A stretch of 64,000 nucleotides of DNA from Mycobacterium palustre (GTDB lineage: Bacteria; Actinomycetota; Actinomycetes; Mycobacteriales; Mycobacteriaceae). A program made the position numbers and the translations under genes. The stretch covers positions 1-64,000 of the forward strand of contig NZ_LQPJ01000078.1 in assembly GCF_002101785.1 (NCBI RefSeq), in the 5' to 3' direction. A model generated the notes under the pieces. It was given only the letters and a program-made list of their open reading frames with translations. It did no database searches and was not told the origin of the DNA. This document shows positions 1 through 8,792 of this stretch, in pieces. Numbering within the stretch: position 1 is the stretch's first letter; the number at the start of each line of letters is the position of its first letter.

Positions 1-78
1 ACACTCAACGCCGCCACAGCGCACTCAGCGGCCTACCACCCATCAGCCGCCTGTAACCAACGTTATGGCCGGGTACAG

Positions 79-357
79 CTAGGCCTCTTCCATGGCCTCG
101 CCGAGCTCCTCGAGCAGCCGGTTGTGGTGGTTGGCCGCCAGGAAGTGGCCGGCGCCGATGACGAGGGCGACGGGCCAGTCGATGAGCTCGAGTGCGGCCA
201 GCGCGGCCAGGCCGCCGAAGTACGCGAGCTGCTCCGGGCGCGGGATCTCCAGCTGCCCCAGCACCGGCACGTTCACCACGAACGTCTCGCCCTCACGGAC
301 CTTCTGCACCGCCTCGCGCTGCGAGGTCCCCCTGCGCGTCTTCTTTTCCGCCATCAT
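79..357 (-). CDS. Small conserved membrane-associated protein (Rv0424c-like)
   Basis: A 92-residue protein of unknown function. It has a basic N-terminus, a segment rich in V/L/P (about 26-38), one hydrophobic stretch (about 47-75) containing LIDWPV at 58-63, and an acidic C-terminus. Length and position downstream of ctpH match M. tuberculosis Rv0424c. The ATG is doubled, so the start could be one codon later. The gene begins 58 bases after the ctpH stop on the same strand and may be cotranscribed with it. The LIDWPV-centred hydrophobic motif recurs in the small protein on the other side of ctpH, which suggests related roles near this ATPase. That role is inference. Confidence 0.75.
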   Translation of the reverse strand: MMAEKKTRRGTSQREAVQKVREGETFVVNVPVLGQLEIPRPEQLAYFGGLAALAALELIDWPVALVIGAGHFLAANHHNRLLEELGEAMEEA

Positions 358-415
358 TTGCCTTTCGGTAACGAGGGGTTTGCCGCCCCGCCGGGTACTG
401 AGCTCAACGTCGGGC

Positions 416-3400
416 TTATGTCGCGCATGTCGACGACCGACTACGCGGACTTGCGAGCCGATCCGCTGGCTTCGTCGATCGCTTTCGTGCTGCGGGTGCC
501 GCTGATTGAACTTTATGCGCTGCTGTGGCGGGTCGGGGTGCTGGAGATTCGGCCGGCTCCGGCTCGGGCGGCGGCCTGTTCGGCATGCCCCAACCGTCGG
601 AAACCCGGTTCAGCACGGCAATCGCGACCGTCGCCCCGGCGGCGGCACCCAGCGCCTGTCCCCAGCCGACCGGACCCAGCGGAGTGCAGCCGAGCAGCTG
701 GCTGACCACCGGGATGCTGATCAGCGTGCCTATCGCCGCCAGCGAACCCGCCGCGGTCAGCACGACCAGCGGTGCGCGCGAATCCAGCAGGGTCTGACCC
801 AGCTCGGCGCCCACCAGCGCCACCAGCGCCACGGTCGAGGCCCGCTGCGGGCGGCCGGTGACGCTGGCCATGCCCCACGCCACCGTCGTCGCGGCGGCGG
901 TGGTGACCCCGCGAATGGCCACCGCCCGCCACAGCGCGGGCTGATCCGGGCCGCGCAGGCCGGGGTTCACCGGGGCGCTGGGCTCGCTGACCGCCAGGGC
1001 GGCGGCGGGCAGCGCGTCGGTCATCATGTTCACCAGCAACAGCTGCCGGGTGTTCAGCGGTGAGGTGCCGGTGATCGCGCTGCCGATGATGGCGAACAGC
1101 ACCTCGCCGGCATTACCGCCGAGCAGCACCGACACCGCGGCCTGGACGCGCTGCCATAGCTGGCGACCCTCCGCGATGGCCTGGACCAGCGCCTCGATGC
1201 GCGCGTCCACCAGCACCACGTCGGCCGCCATGTGGGCCGGGTCGCTGCCGCCGGCTACCACGCCGATGCCCACGGTGGCGGCCCGGATGGCGGCGGCGTC
1301 GTTGGAGCCGTCGCCGACCATCGCGCACAGCACCCCGGCGCCCTCGAGTGTCTGCACGACCTGGACCTTGTTCTCCGGCGTCATCCGGGCGAAGATCACC
1401 CGCTCGGTGACCACACGCTCCTGGTCCTTGCGCGACATCGAGTCCCACTCGGCGCCGCTGATCACCTGCCCGGCGGTCACCGGCAGGCCCAGCTCGCGGG
1501 CGATGGCCAGGGCGGTGATCGGATGGTCGCCGGTGATCAGCTTCACGCCGACCCCCTGCTCCCGCAGGTTCGCGAGCAGCCCGACGGCTTCCGGGCGCGG
1601 GGTGTCGGACAAACCGAGGAACCCGGTCAGCGCCAGCCCGTCGCGGCAGAACCGCACGATGTCGTCCGGGTCGTCCCGGACCGCTTGCGCCTGCCGGGGG
1701 GTCAGCCGGCGGCGCGCCACCGCGATCACGCGCAGCCCGTCGGCGGCCAGTTCGGCGACCGAATCCTCGATGTTCGGGCCCACGCCGTCGCACGCGGCGA
1801 GCACCACCTCGGGTGCGCCCTTGACGGTCAGCTCGGTGCCGGTGACCGACGCCGAAAACGACCTGCCGGACCGGAACGGGAGGTGCGCGTCCGCCTCGTC
1901 GGTGGGCTCCGAGCCGTTCAGCGCCGCCGCGGCGGCCTCGACGATGGCGACGTCGGTGGCGTGCGCCTGCGGGCCGCCGTTGGCCGCCGGCGCCGCGTGC
2001 GCGGCGCAGCGCAGCACCTCCTCGCGCGAGAGCCCCGGCGCCGGCCGGACCTGCGCCACCCGCAGGCGGTTCTCGCTCAGCGTCCCGGTCTTGTCGAAGC
2101 AGACGACGTCGATGCGGCCGAGCGCTTCCACCGAACGCGGAACGCGAACCAGCGCGCCGAACTTGGTCAGCCGCCGCGCCGACGCCGACTGCGCGAGCGT
2201 CGCCACCAGCGGCATCCCTTCCGGCACGGCGGCGACGGCGATGGCGATGCCGCTGGCCACCGCCTGGCGCAAGCCCGCGCCGCGCAGCATGCCCAGCGCG
2301 CCGACCAACGCCCCGCCGGTCATGCTGACCGGGAAAGCGCGGTTGGTGAGCTGGCTGAGCTGATGCTGCAGCCCGACGTCGGAGGACAGGTCGCCGGACA
2401 CCAGCTCGGCGGCCCGGCGCTCCTGGGTGTCGGCGCCGACGGCGGTCACGATGGCGACGGCGGTGCCCGCCACCACCGTCGTGCCGGCGTAGAGCATGCA
2501 GCGACGCTCGGCCAGCTCGGCACCGGGCGTCGCCTCCACCTGCTTCTCCACCGACAGCGACTCCCCGGTGAGCGTCGACTCGTCAACCTCGACGTCGACC
2601 TCCTCGACGATCCGGGCGTCGGCGGGCACCACCTCGTGGGTCCGGACCTCGATGACGTCGCCGGGCCGCAGTTGCGCGGCGATCACGTCGGTGTACGTGC
2701 GCTCGCCGTCGGGCCCCGTCTCCACGAGCCGGGCCGGCGGGATCTGCTGCTCGAGCAGGCGGTTCAGCCGGTTCTCGGCGCGCAGCCGCTGGCTGGCCGC
2801 CAGGAACGAGTTCCCGGTCAGCACCGAGAAGACCAGCACCGCGTCGACGGGCGAGCCGAGCACCGCGCTGGCCACCGACCCGAGCGCCAGCACCGGGGTC
2901 AGCGGGTCGGTCAGCTCGGCGCGGACGGCCTTGAGCAGCTGCCACACCGCGTTCGGCGGCGTTTCGGGCTGCTGCGCGGCGCGGCAGTCCGGCTGCCCGT
3001 CCGAGCTGGGCCGGGGCAGGGCCCGGCGGACCTGCTCGACCGACATCGCGTGCCACTCGTGCACGGCCGCCGGGCGGGGCGCGTCGGCGCCCAGCACCCC
3101 GCGGGCCAACAGGTAGCCGGACAGCATGCCCGCCGCGGCGCCGGTGGTCACCGGCCCCGGGCCCAGCCCGCGGACGCCGGGGATCATCAGCAGCGACCCC
3201 ATGGCCGTCGCGCCGGCCGATATCCCGATGCCCCGCTCGGTGGCGGCCTTGGCGGCCGGCAGCGCGCGCAACACCCGCCACGCGGCCGACAGGTCGGGCA
3301 GCAGCAGGTCGGCGCACCACGGCGGGCCGGCGCCGGGCCGCATTACCCCAAGCGCCACGTCGGCCGACGAGATCGCTTGCGCCCCAGACGAAGTCAGCAC

Positions 3401-4834
3401 GGCGACGGTGCGTCCCGCCGCTTGCAGGCCGGTCACCGCCCGGGCCAGGGCGTCGTCGATGGAGCCGTTTTCGACGGGGGTCGACTCGTCGAACGCCGGA
3501 CGCAACTCGCCCAGCAGGTCGACGTCGACCGAGACCAGCTCGGCGCCCGAGCGATGCGCCTCGGCCACCACGGCCGACGCCAGCGGATCGTGGGCCGGGC
3601 GGAACAGCGCCTGCACGTCGGAATCCGGGACGCTCGGCGAGATCCCGGGCACCCGGTGCCAGCCCGGCCGTTGGCCATTGTTCTCCAGCACCAGCTGCGC
3701 GCGGTTCCACGCCGCGGACAGCTCCCGCTCGTCGGCGCCGCGGATGCGCGCCACCCGCAGGCCGCTGGTGCACAACACCCTGGGGTCGATCACGATCGCG
3801 TCGACGCGGTCCAAGCGGCGCAGCGCGTCCGGGCGCAGCGCCAGCACCGCGTGCCGGTCCGCCAAGCCGCGCCCCAGCGCCGCGGCGAACGCCTCCGGTG
3901 TGGTGCGGGTGGCCTTCGGCGCGGTCACCAGCACCGCGGTCGCGGCCATGTTCAGGTTGCGGGTGGTGACGCCGACCAGCCCGGCGCCGAGCGCCTGGAT
4001 CAGCGCGAAACGGCCGGCGTGGCGCTCCATGGGCCGCGACCGGGGTGGTCGCGGCGGCGCCGCCTCGGACCGCGGTTGGTCGGCGTGCCGGGCCAGTTCG
4101 GGTTCGTGTTCGCGCCACGCCCGGGCCTCGGCGCGGCATTCGGCGGCCCTCAGCGCCTGCATCGCCAGGCCCACGCCCAGCGACGCCGGGGACTGGGTGA
4201 CGGCCTCGGCGGCCGCCATGGCCAGCGTCATCACGGTGTCGGTCGCGGGCCCGCCGATGCGGTCCTCCAGTTGGCGCCGCAGCCACGGTTGGTATTCGAC
4301 CGCCGCCACGCCCGCCTGCAGGGCGATCGGCAACCGCGGCCAGCGCAACACGCGCCCGGCGACGGCGAAGCCCAGGCCGGCGGCGTTGGCGGCGAGGGTC
4401 ACGGCCCTTCTCGCCACCACCACGCCGTCGCCGGGCAGCTCGGTCGCCGTTGCCATGGCCCTTGTGTCGCAACGCTTTTCGGCGTCTTCGACGATGCGGC
4501 ACAGCTGGAGCAGGGAGGTGCCCGGCCCGTCGAGGCCGACGACCACGCGAGACAGCGGGTAGTTCAGGGTCGCCGAGGAGACGCCGGGGTGGGCGAGCAG
4601 CGCGGCGCGCACGGCGTCGCCGAGCGCTTCACCTTCGCCGGCGTGATCGAGGCCGCGCACCTCGATCCAGGCGCGGCTCTCGCCGCGCCAGCAGCGCCGG
4701 CCGAGCGTTTCGGCGGGGAGGTCGCCGGTGAGCGCCCGGGCGCCTTCGCGCAGCGGTATCGCCGCGATGTGCAACGCCTCTTGTGCGAGCGCCCGCAGGG
4801 GCATCGACCGGGGTAGCGACGGGACGATGCTCAA
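416..4834 (-). CDS. ctpH: CtpH, very large cation-transporting P-type ATPase
   Basis: A 1472-residue membrane P-type ATPase expected to move a metal or alkaline-earth cation across the plasma membrane using ATP; the substrate cannot be read from the sequence. The C-terminal half is a complete ATPase: TGES actuator motif at 756-759, phosphorylation motif DKTGTL with Asp914, hinge GDGSND at 1174-1179, then membrane helices and a proline-rich tail. Length is close to M. tuberculosis CtpH (about 1539). The first 700 residues, not found in ordinary P-type ATPases, contain a degenerate copy of the same core: DPRVL at Asp350 in place of DKTGT, and a hinge-like stretch near 475-500. The start is the first ATG, before a basic/hydrophobic N-terminus. 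Confidence 0.93.
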   Translation of the reverse strand: MSIVPSLPRSMPLRALAQEALHIAAIPLREGARALTGDLPAETLGRRCWRGESRAWIEVRGLDHAGEGEALGDAVRAALLAHPGVSSATLNYPLSRVVVGLDGPGTSLLQLCRIVEDAEKRCDTRAMATATELPGDGVVVARRAVTLAANAAGLGFAVAGRVLRWPRLPIALQAGVAAVEYQPWLRRQLEDRIGGPATDTVMTLAMAAAEAVTQSPASLGVGLAMQALRAAECRAEARAWREHEPELARHADQPRSEAAPPRPPRSRPMERHAGRFALIQALGAGLVGVTTRNLNMAATAVLVTAPKATRTTPEAFAAALGRGLADRHAVLALRPDALRRLDRVDAIVIDPRVLCTSGLRVARIRGADERELSAAWNRAQLVLENNGQRPGWHRVPGISPSVPDSDVQALFRPAHDPLASAVVAEAHRSGAELVSVDVDLLGELRPAFDESTPVENGSIDDALARAVTGLQAAGRTVAVLTSSGAQAISSADVALGVMRPGAGPPWCADLLLPDLSAAWRVLRALPAAKAATERGIGISAGATAMGSLLMIPGVRGLGPGPVTTGAAAGMLSGYLLARGVLGADAPRPAAVHEWHAMSVEQVRRALPRPSSDGQPDCRAAQQPETPPNAVWQLLKAVRAELTDPLTPVLALGSVASAVLGSPVDAVLVFSVLTGNSFLAASQRLRAENRLNRLLEQQIPPARLVETGPDGERTYTDVIAAQLRPGDVIEVRTHEVVPADARIVEEVDVEVDESTLTGESLSVEKQVEATPGAELAERRCMLYAGTTVVAGTAVAIVTAVGADTQERRAAELVSGDLSSDVGLQHQLSQLTNRAFPVSMTGGALVGALGMLRGAGLRQAVASGIAIAVAAVPEGMPLVATLAQSASARRLTKFGALVRVPRSVEALGRIDVVCFDKTGTLSENRLRVAQVRPAPGLSREEVLRCAAHAAPAANGGPQAHATDVAIVEAAAAALNGSEPTDEADAHLPFRSGRSFSASVTGTELTVKGAPEVVLAACDGVGPNIEDSVAELAADGLRVIAVARRRLTPRQAQAVRDDPDDIVRFCRDGLALTGFLGLSDTPRPEAVGLLANLREQGVGVKLITGDHPITALAIARELGLPVTAGQVISGAEWDSMSRKDQERVVTERVIFARMTPENKVQVVQTLEGAGVLCAMVGDGSNDAAAIRAATVGIGVVAGGSDPAHMAADVVLVDARIEALVQAIAEGRQLWQRVQAAVSVLLGGNAGEVLFAIIGSAITGTSPLNTRQLLLVNMMTDALPAAALAVSEPSAPVNPGLRGPDQPALWRAVAIRGVTTAAATTVAWGMASVTGRPQRASTVALVALVGAELGQTLLDSRAPLVVLTAAGSLAAIGTLISIPVVSQLLGCTPLGPVGWGQALGAAAGATVAIAVLNRVSDGWGMPNRPPPEPEPAESPAPRPATAAHKVQSAAPAARKRSTKPADRLASPRSRSSTCAT

Positions 4835-4874
4835 GGGCTGCTCAAAAGGTCTCGTTTAGTTGTTGGCGCGCAAC

Positions 4875-5336
4875 CTAATTGGTGCTGCGCAAGGTGGCGG
4901 AGCCGGCCCGCCGCCCCGAGGTCTTCTTGGCCGTCGACTTGCTCGCCGACTTCTGCGGCGCCGCCTTCTTGGTCGCCGGCGCCGACGGTGCCGAGGGTGT
5001 TGAGGGCACCGGCGTCAGGCTCGCCTTCGCCGACGTGGGCGTTGCGGGCTTGTGCTGTATCCGATGCAGCAACAGCGCGCCACCGCCGACGGCCAGCAGC
5101 ACCGGCCACTCGATCAGGCCGGCGACCCCCAGCGCGCCCAACGCCAGGGCCGCCGCCGGCGTCGAGTGGCTGCCGCTGCTGACGCCGCGCTTGATGCCCT
5201 CCGCGGCGCCGGTGATGCCGCCGACGACCCCGTTGACGGCGGCGCCGCCGACCGCGCCCGCGGCCGCTGTGGTCGCGTCCGCCGCGCGACCCACGGTCCT
5301 GCTCACGTTCCGGACTGCACCGCCTACGACACTCAT
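4875..5336 (-). CDS. Small membrane protein with Ala/Lys/Pro tail (Rv0426c-like)
   Basis: A 153-residue protein of unknown function. Residues 1-50 are Gly/Ala/Val-rich. One or two hydrophobic segments follow (about 60-92) with LIEWPV at 74-79. The tail after 95 is rich in Ala, Pro, Ser and Lys and probably disordered. It sits 40 bases upstream of ctpH on the same strand, as Rv0426c (about 147 residues) does in M. tuberculosis, so cotranscription is likely. Its hydrophobic core resembles that of the small protein downstream of ctpH (LI-D/E-WPV, then L, V/I, GxG). A membrane partner of CtpH is a reasonable guess without direct support. Confidence 0.8.
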   Translation of the reverse strand: MSVVGGAVRNVSRTVGRAADATTAAAGAVGGAAVNGVVGGITGAAEGIKRGVSSGSHSTPAAALALGALGVAGLIEWPVLLAVGGGALLLHRIQHKPATPTSAKASLTPVPSTPSAPSAPATKKAAPQKSASKSTAKKTSGRRAGSATLRSTN

Positions 5337-5483
5337 GATGATGACTCCTAGGACTACGCGCTCTCACTGGGAACCGCGTTGGCAACATGTATACCCGTTG
5401 AACGCACGGTTAGCAGCAACAACGAATCTGTCTCTGCACCTCTCTGGGAAAGCCTGCCACGTTACAATCCCGCGTACAACGCG

Positions 5484-5504
5484 GAGCTCCCCGTTTCGGG
5501 GGTG
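5484..5504. terminator. GC-rich hairpin downstream of xthA
   Basis: Just past the xthA stop, in the gap before the Rv0426c-like gene, CCCCG and CGGGG arms (5489-5502) flank a three-base loop. There is no T-tract, so an intrinsic terminator is only a weak suggestion. Nothing else in the 190-base gap is recognisable beyond room for the downstream promoter. Confidence 0.25.
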
Positions 5505-5525
5505 CAGATCAACCCGCGATGCGGC

Positions 5526-6347
5526 TCACATTCGGCTCACATCGATCAGCACCGGCGCGTGATCGCTCGGCGCCTTGCCCTTGCGCTCGTCGCGGACGAT
5601 CTGCGCGCCGGTCACCCGCCTCGCCAGCGCCGGCGACGCGAGGATGAAGTCGATGCGCATGCCGCGCCCCTTCTGGAACCGCAGCTGGGTGTAGTCCCAA
5701 TAGGTGTAGACCCCGGGACCCGGAGTGAAAGGCCTTACCACGTCGGCGAACTGCGCGTCGACGATCGCGTCGAACGCGCGGCGTTCCGGCTCGGAGACGT
5801 GCGTGGCCCCGGCGTAGTAGTCGGTGCTCCAGACGTCCTCGTCCTTGGGGGCGATGTTCCAGTCGCCGACCAGCGCGATCTGGGCCGCGGGGTCGTCGCG
5901 CAGCCACCCGGCCGCCGTATCACGCAGCGCGGCAAGCCATTTCAATTTGTACTCGTAGTGTGGATCGCCCACCGCGCGGCCGTTGGGCACGTAGAGGCTC
6001 CACACCCGGATGCCGCCGCAGGTGGCCCCCAGCGCTCGGGCCTCCGCGGTGGCGGCGACGTCGGGCTTGCTGCTCCACGTGGGCTGCCCTTCGAAGCCGA
6101 CTTCGACGTCGTCGAGCCCCACGCGGGAGGCGATGGCCACGCCGTTCCACTGGTTGAAGCCGACGTGTGCGACCTCGTAGCCCCGCTCGAGAAACGGCAG
6201 CGCCGGAAACTGGCCATCGGAACACTTCGTCTCCTGCATGGCCAGCACGTCGACCTCGGCGCGGGCCAACCAGTCGACGACGCGGTCCAGGCGGGTGCGG
6301 ATCGAGTTCACGTTCCAGGTCGCCAGCCGCAGGCTCGCAGTGGGCAT
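5526..6347 (-). CDS. xthA: Exodeoxyribonuclease III / AP endonuclease
   Basis: A 273-residue exonuclease III-type enzyme of base excision repair: it cleaves abasic sites and trims 3' ends. Family landmarks are in order: LATWNVNSIR (8-17), QETK (38-41, metal-binding Glu39), a Tyr/Asn stretch (SLYVPNG), GDWNIAP with the catalytic Asp/Asn pair, and the C-terminal SDHAPV with the catalytic His. Length is close to the M. tuberculosis enzyme (Rv0427c, about 291). It is the third gene of a tight leftward set, starting two bases after the stop of the GNAT gene, so translational coupling is likely. Confidence 0.95.
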   Translation of the reverse strand: MPTASLRLATWNVNSIRTRLDRVVDWLARAEVDVLAMQETKCSDGQFPALPFLERGYEVAHVGFNQWNGVAIASRVGLDDVEVGFEGQPTWSSKPDVAATAEARALGATCGGIRVWSLYVPNGRAVGDPHYEYKLKWLAALRDTAAGWLRDDPAAQIALVGDWNIAPKDEDVWSTDYYAGATHVSEPERRAFDAIVDAQFADVVRPFTPGPGVYTYWDYTQLRFQKGRGMRIDFILASPALARRVTGAQIVRDERKGKAPSDHAPVLIDVSRM

Positions 6348-6349
6348 GG

Positions 6350-7114
6350 CTAGACGGTATCCACCGACCGGGCCGTGACGTAGCGGCGCCGGTGGTGTGG
6401 CCGGAAGCCCAGCGAATCGGCGAGCGCGATCGCGGCGGCGTCGTCGTCACCGACCCCCACATACGCGCGGGTCGCGCCGCGGCCGGCCCCCCAGGCCAGC
6501 AGGGCCCACCCGTCGGCCGCGTCGCGCACCGCCGAAAGGCCCACCCATCGCGTGCCGTCGGGGGAGTCCGTTACCGCCGCGCGCCGGCCCCCGTCCCCCG
6601 GCCGCGACGCGGGGGTGACGCGCGACACGTCGCGCACCAGCACCCGTTCGGTGCGCTCGGCCGCCGCGCCGGGCGGCAGCGACAGCAGCCGGTCCGGAAT
6701 GGCCAGCCGCGGCGTCATGTCGCGCCGCCGGTACCAGTCGACGATCGCCGGGATCGCGGTTGGGTCAGCCGAAACATCCAGGGGCATCGCCGAATTGGTG
6801 GCCGGCCCGGCCCCCGGTTCGGCCCGCAGCAGCCAGCCGTCGACCCAGGTCCGTTCGGCGCCGGGCCACGCCGCCGCGGCCGCGTGCTCGAGCGCGCGGA
6901 TCTGCGAGGCGCGGATCGGGGCGTCGGTCAGCGCCCGCACCGCGACGACGTCGGCGGGCGCGATCTCGACCACGGCCGCCGTTTTGGTGCGCACCCGGAC
7001 CACCGGGTCGATTTCGAGCAGGTGGCCGACCGCGTCGGTCAGGGGCGGGACCGCACCGGGGGGCCGGCGGTAGCGAACCGTCACCCGCGTTCCCGGGTCG
7101 GGCCACGAGACCAT
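6350..7114 (-). CDS. GNAT-family N-acetyltransferase (Rv0428c-like)
   Basis: A 254-residue protein beginning MVSWPDPG. The C-terminal half fits a GNAT acetyltransferase fold: variable strands, then WVGLSAVRDAADGWALL and a region ending DSLGFRPHHRRRYV, typical of the acetyl-CoA site and last strands. The substrate is unknown. The N-terminal part matches the mycobacterial Rv0428c layout. I chose the ATG at 7114 because it shares one base with the def stop (TGATG), the arrangement expected in this operon. The frame stays open further upstream, and the M. tuberculosis annotation is longer (about 302), but that would overlap def deeply. Confidence 0.82.
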   Translation of the reverse strand: MVSWPDPGTRVTVRYRRPPGAVPPLTDAVGHLLEIDPVVRVRTKTAAVVEIAPADVVAVRALTDAPIRASQIRALEHAAAAAWPGAERTWVDGWLLRAEPGAGPATNSAMPLDVSADPTAIPAIVDWYRRRDMTPRLAIPDRLLSLPPGAAAERTERVLVRDVSRVTPASRPGDGGRRAAVTDSPDGTRWVGLSAVRDAADGWALLAWGAGRGATRAYVGVGDDDAAAIALADSLGFRPHHRRRYVTARSVDTV

Positions 7115-7707
7115 CAGTGCCCGAACGGGTCCGGCCCCTCGCCGGGCAGCCACGACAGTCCCGGCACGCCCCAGCCGTGCGCTTTGACGGCCCGTTTCGC
7201 GCTGCGGGCGTAGCGGCCGATCAGCCGGTCCAGGTACAAAAAGCCGTCCAGGTGCCCCGTCTCGTGCTGCAGCATCCGCGCGAACAGCCCGGTGCCCTCG
7301 ATGCTGACCGGACCGCCGTCGGCGTCCAGCCCGGTGACCCGCGCCCACTTCGCGCGGCCGGTGGGGAACGACTCGCCGGGGACCGACAGGCAACCCTCTT
7401 CGTCGTCGCCGGGGTCGGGCATGGTCTCGGGAACCTCCGAGGTTTCCAGCACCGGGTTGATCACCACGCCGCGGCGGCGGTCGGTCAGCCCGCGGTCCTC
7501 GGCGCAGTCGTAGACGAAGAGACGCAGCCCGTATCCGATTTGGTTGGCGGCCAGGCCCACCCCGTGCGCGGCGTCCATCGTCTCGTACATGGTGGCGATC
7601 AGCTCCGGCAGGTCGGCCGGCAGCGAGCCGTCGGCGGCGACGGGCACCGGCGTCGTCGGGGTGTGCAGGACGGGATCTCCCACGATGCGAATGGGTACGA
7701 CTGCCAT
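7114..7707 (-). CDS. def: Peptide deformylase
   Basis: A 197-residue peptide deformylase, the metalloenzyme that removes the N-formyl group from new proteins. All three signature motifs are present: [10 protein letters not shown] (motif 1), EEGCLSVPG (motif 2, metal-binding Cys) and QHETGHLDG (motif 3, HExxH). Length equals M. tuberculosis Def (Rv0429c). It heads the leftward def / GNAT / xthA set and overlaps the next start by one base. The DUF3263 gene diverges on the other strand about 265 bases away. That gap should hold both promoters, though I could not pick out a clear -10/-35 pair. Confidence 0.97.
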   Translation of the reverse strand: MAVVPIRIVGDPVLHTPTTPVPVAADGSLPADLPELIATMYETMDAAHGVGLAANQIGYGLRLFVYDCAEDRGLTDRRRGVVINPVLETSEVPETMPDPGDDEEGCLSVPGESFPTGRAKWARVTGLDADGGPVSIEGTGLFARMLQHETGHLDGFLYLDRLIGRYARSAKRAVKAHGWGVPGLSWLPGEGPDPFGH

Positions 7708-7972
7708 GGTCGGCTAGCTTATGCGGGGTTTCGCGGGTGGGCGCCCGCGACCGTAGCGCCACTGCGATTTCTCCCGGGATTTGTCGCCGTGCCGTTGCGC
7801 TCGCGACGACGTGCGCCGAAGCTGGGCAATCTCACCAAGTCGGCCGACTCGCGGGTCTGGATTACGGGTTGAGGGTTCGCGGCGTGGTTCAATATTCGCC
7901 GAAACATGCCCCTATGTAAGTCAAGTCATTCGAGTACTTCGAGTATCTCCGGAAGGGTCCAGGGGAAGCGAT

Positions 7973-8281
7973 ATGGACAGCGCCATGGCGCGGGCAAATC
8001 GATCGGGGGACGACTCTGAAATCGCCGATGGGCTCACCCGCCGTGAACACGACATCCTGGCGTTCGAGCGCCAGTGGTGGAAATACGCCGGGGTGAAGGA
8101 AGACGCCATCAAGGAACTGTTTTCGATGTCGGCGACACGCTACTACCAGGTGCTCAACGCGCTCGTGGATCGGCCCGAGGCGCTGGCCGCGGACCCGATG
8201 CTGGTGAAGCGGCTGCGGCGGCTGCGCGCCAGCCGCCAGAAGGCGCGCGCGGCGCGGCGCCTGGGCTTCGAGGTGACCTGA
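7973..8281 (+). CDS. DUF3263 protein (Rv0430-like)
   Basis: A 102-residue cytoplasmic protein of the actinobacterial DUF3263 family, function unknown. It has LTRREHDILAFERQWW near the start, a helix-turn-helix-like stretch (EDAIKELFSMSATRYYQVLNAL) and a strongly basic C-terminus, so DNA binding is plausible. The ATG at 7973 follows an AGGGGAAG ribosome-binding stretch and gives the exact length of M. tuberculosis Rv0430. The frame is open further upstream, but that extension is compositionally unlike the family. virR follows 19 bases later, likely in one operon. Confidence 0.88.
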   Translation: MDSAMARANRSGDDSEIADGLTRREHDILAFERQWWKYAGVKEDAIKELFSMSATRYYQVLNALVDRPEALAADPMLVKRLRRLRASRQKARAARRLGFEVT

Positions 8282-8300
8282 CTCGCTACAGTGGGGCTCG

Positions 8301-8774
8301 ATGAAAGAGCGCGTCCCCGACTCGACCGGGCTTCCCCTGCGGGCCATGGTGATGGTGCTGTTGTTCCTCGGCGTCATCTTCCTGCTGCTGGGATGGCAGG
8401 CGCTGAGCTCTTCGGGGAAGTCCGACGACGACTCGACGTCGGCGGGCTCGGCCGTCACCACCAGCGCGCCGGCCGCGTCGACGAGCAGCAAGGCCCCGGC
8501 CAACCAGGCCGAGGTGCGCATCTACAACATCTCGTCGAAAGAGGGCGTCGCCGCGCGCACCAAGGACCAGCTCACCTCCGCCGGTTTCAAGGTGACCGAC
8601 GTCGGCAACCTGTCGCTGTCCGAGGTCTCGGCCACCACCGTGTACTACACGGACGCCGACGACGAGCACGCCACGGCCGACGCGGTGGGCCAGAAGCTCG
8701 GGGCGCCCGTCCAACCGCGGATTCCGGCGCTCAACGGTCAGCCGCCCGGTGTCATCGTGCTCGTGACGGGCTGA
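8301..8774 (+). CDS. virR: VirR-like membrane protein with LytR C-terminal domain
   Basis: A 157-residue single-pass membrane protein: short cytoplasmic N-terminus, transmembrane helix at about 14-36, a Ser/Thr/Ala linker (38-68), then an extracytoplasmic LytR_C-type domain (about 69-155). It matches M. tuberculosis Rv0431 in position and length (164). That protein, VirR, is reported to affect vesicle release and to work with LCP enzymes in cell-envelope assembly. The LytR_C domain without the catalytic LCP domain fits an accessory role. It lies between the DUF3263 gene and sodC, with short gaps. Confidence 0.88.
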   Translation: MKERVPDSTGLPLRAMVMVLLFLGVIFLLLGWQALSSSGKSDDDSTSAGSAVTTSAPAASTSSKAPANQAEVRIYNISSKEGVAARTKDQLTSAGFKVTDVGNLSLSEVSATTVYYTDADDEHATADAVGQKLGAPVQPRIPALNGQPPGVIVLVTG

Positions 8775-8792
8775 GCGGGCTAGGCTTCCGCT

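Noticed and set aside
1232..4816. A 1194-codon open frame on the + strand across ctpH
   Set aside because: It is antisense to a clear P-type ATPase; its translation is Arg/Gly/Gln/His-rich with no domain, as expected for a mirror frame in GC-rich DNA.
7781..7972. Upstream extension of the DUF3263 gene
   Set aside because: Its composition is unlike the protein, and the ATG at 7973 has a good ribosome-binding site and the family length.
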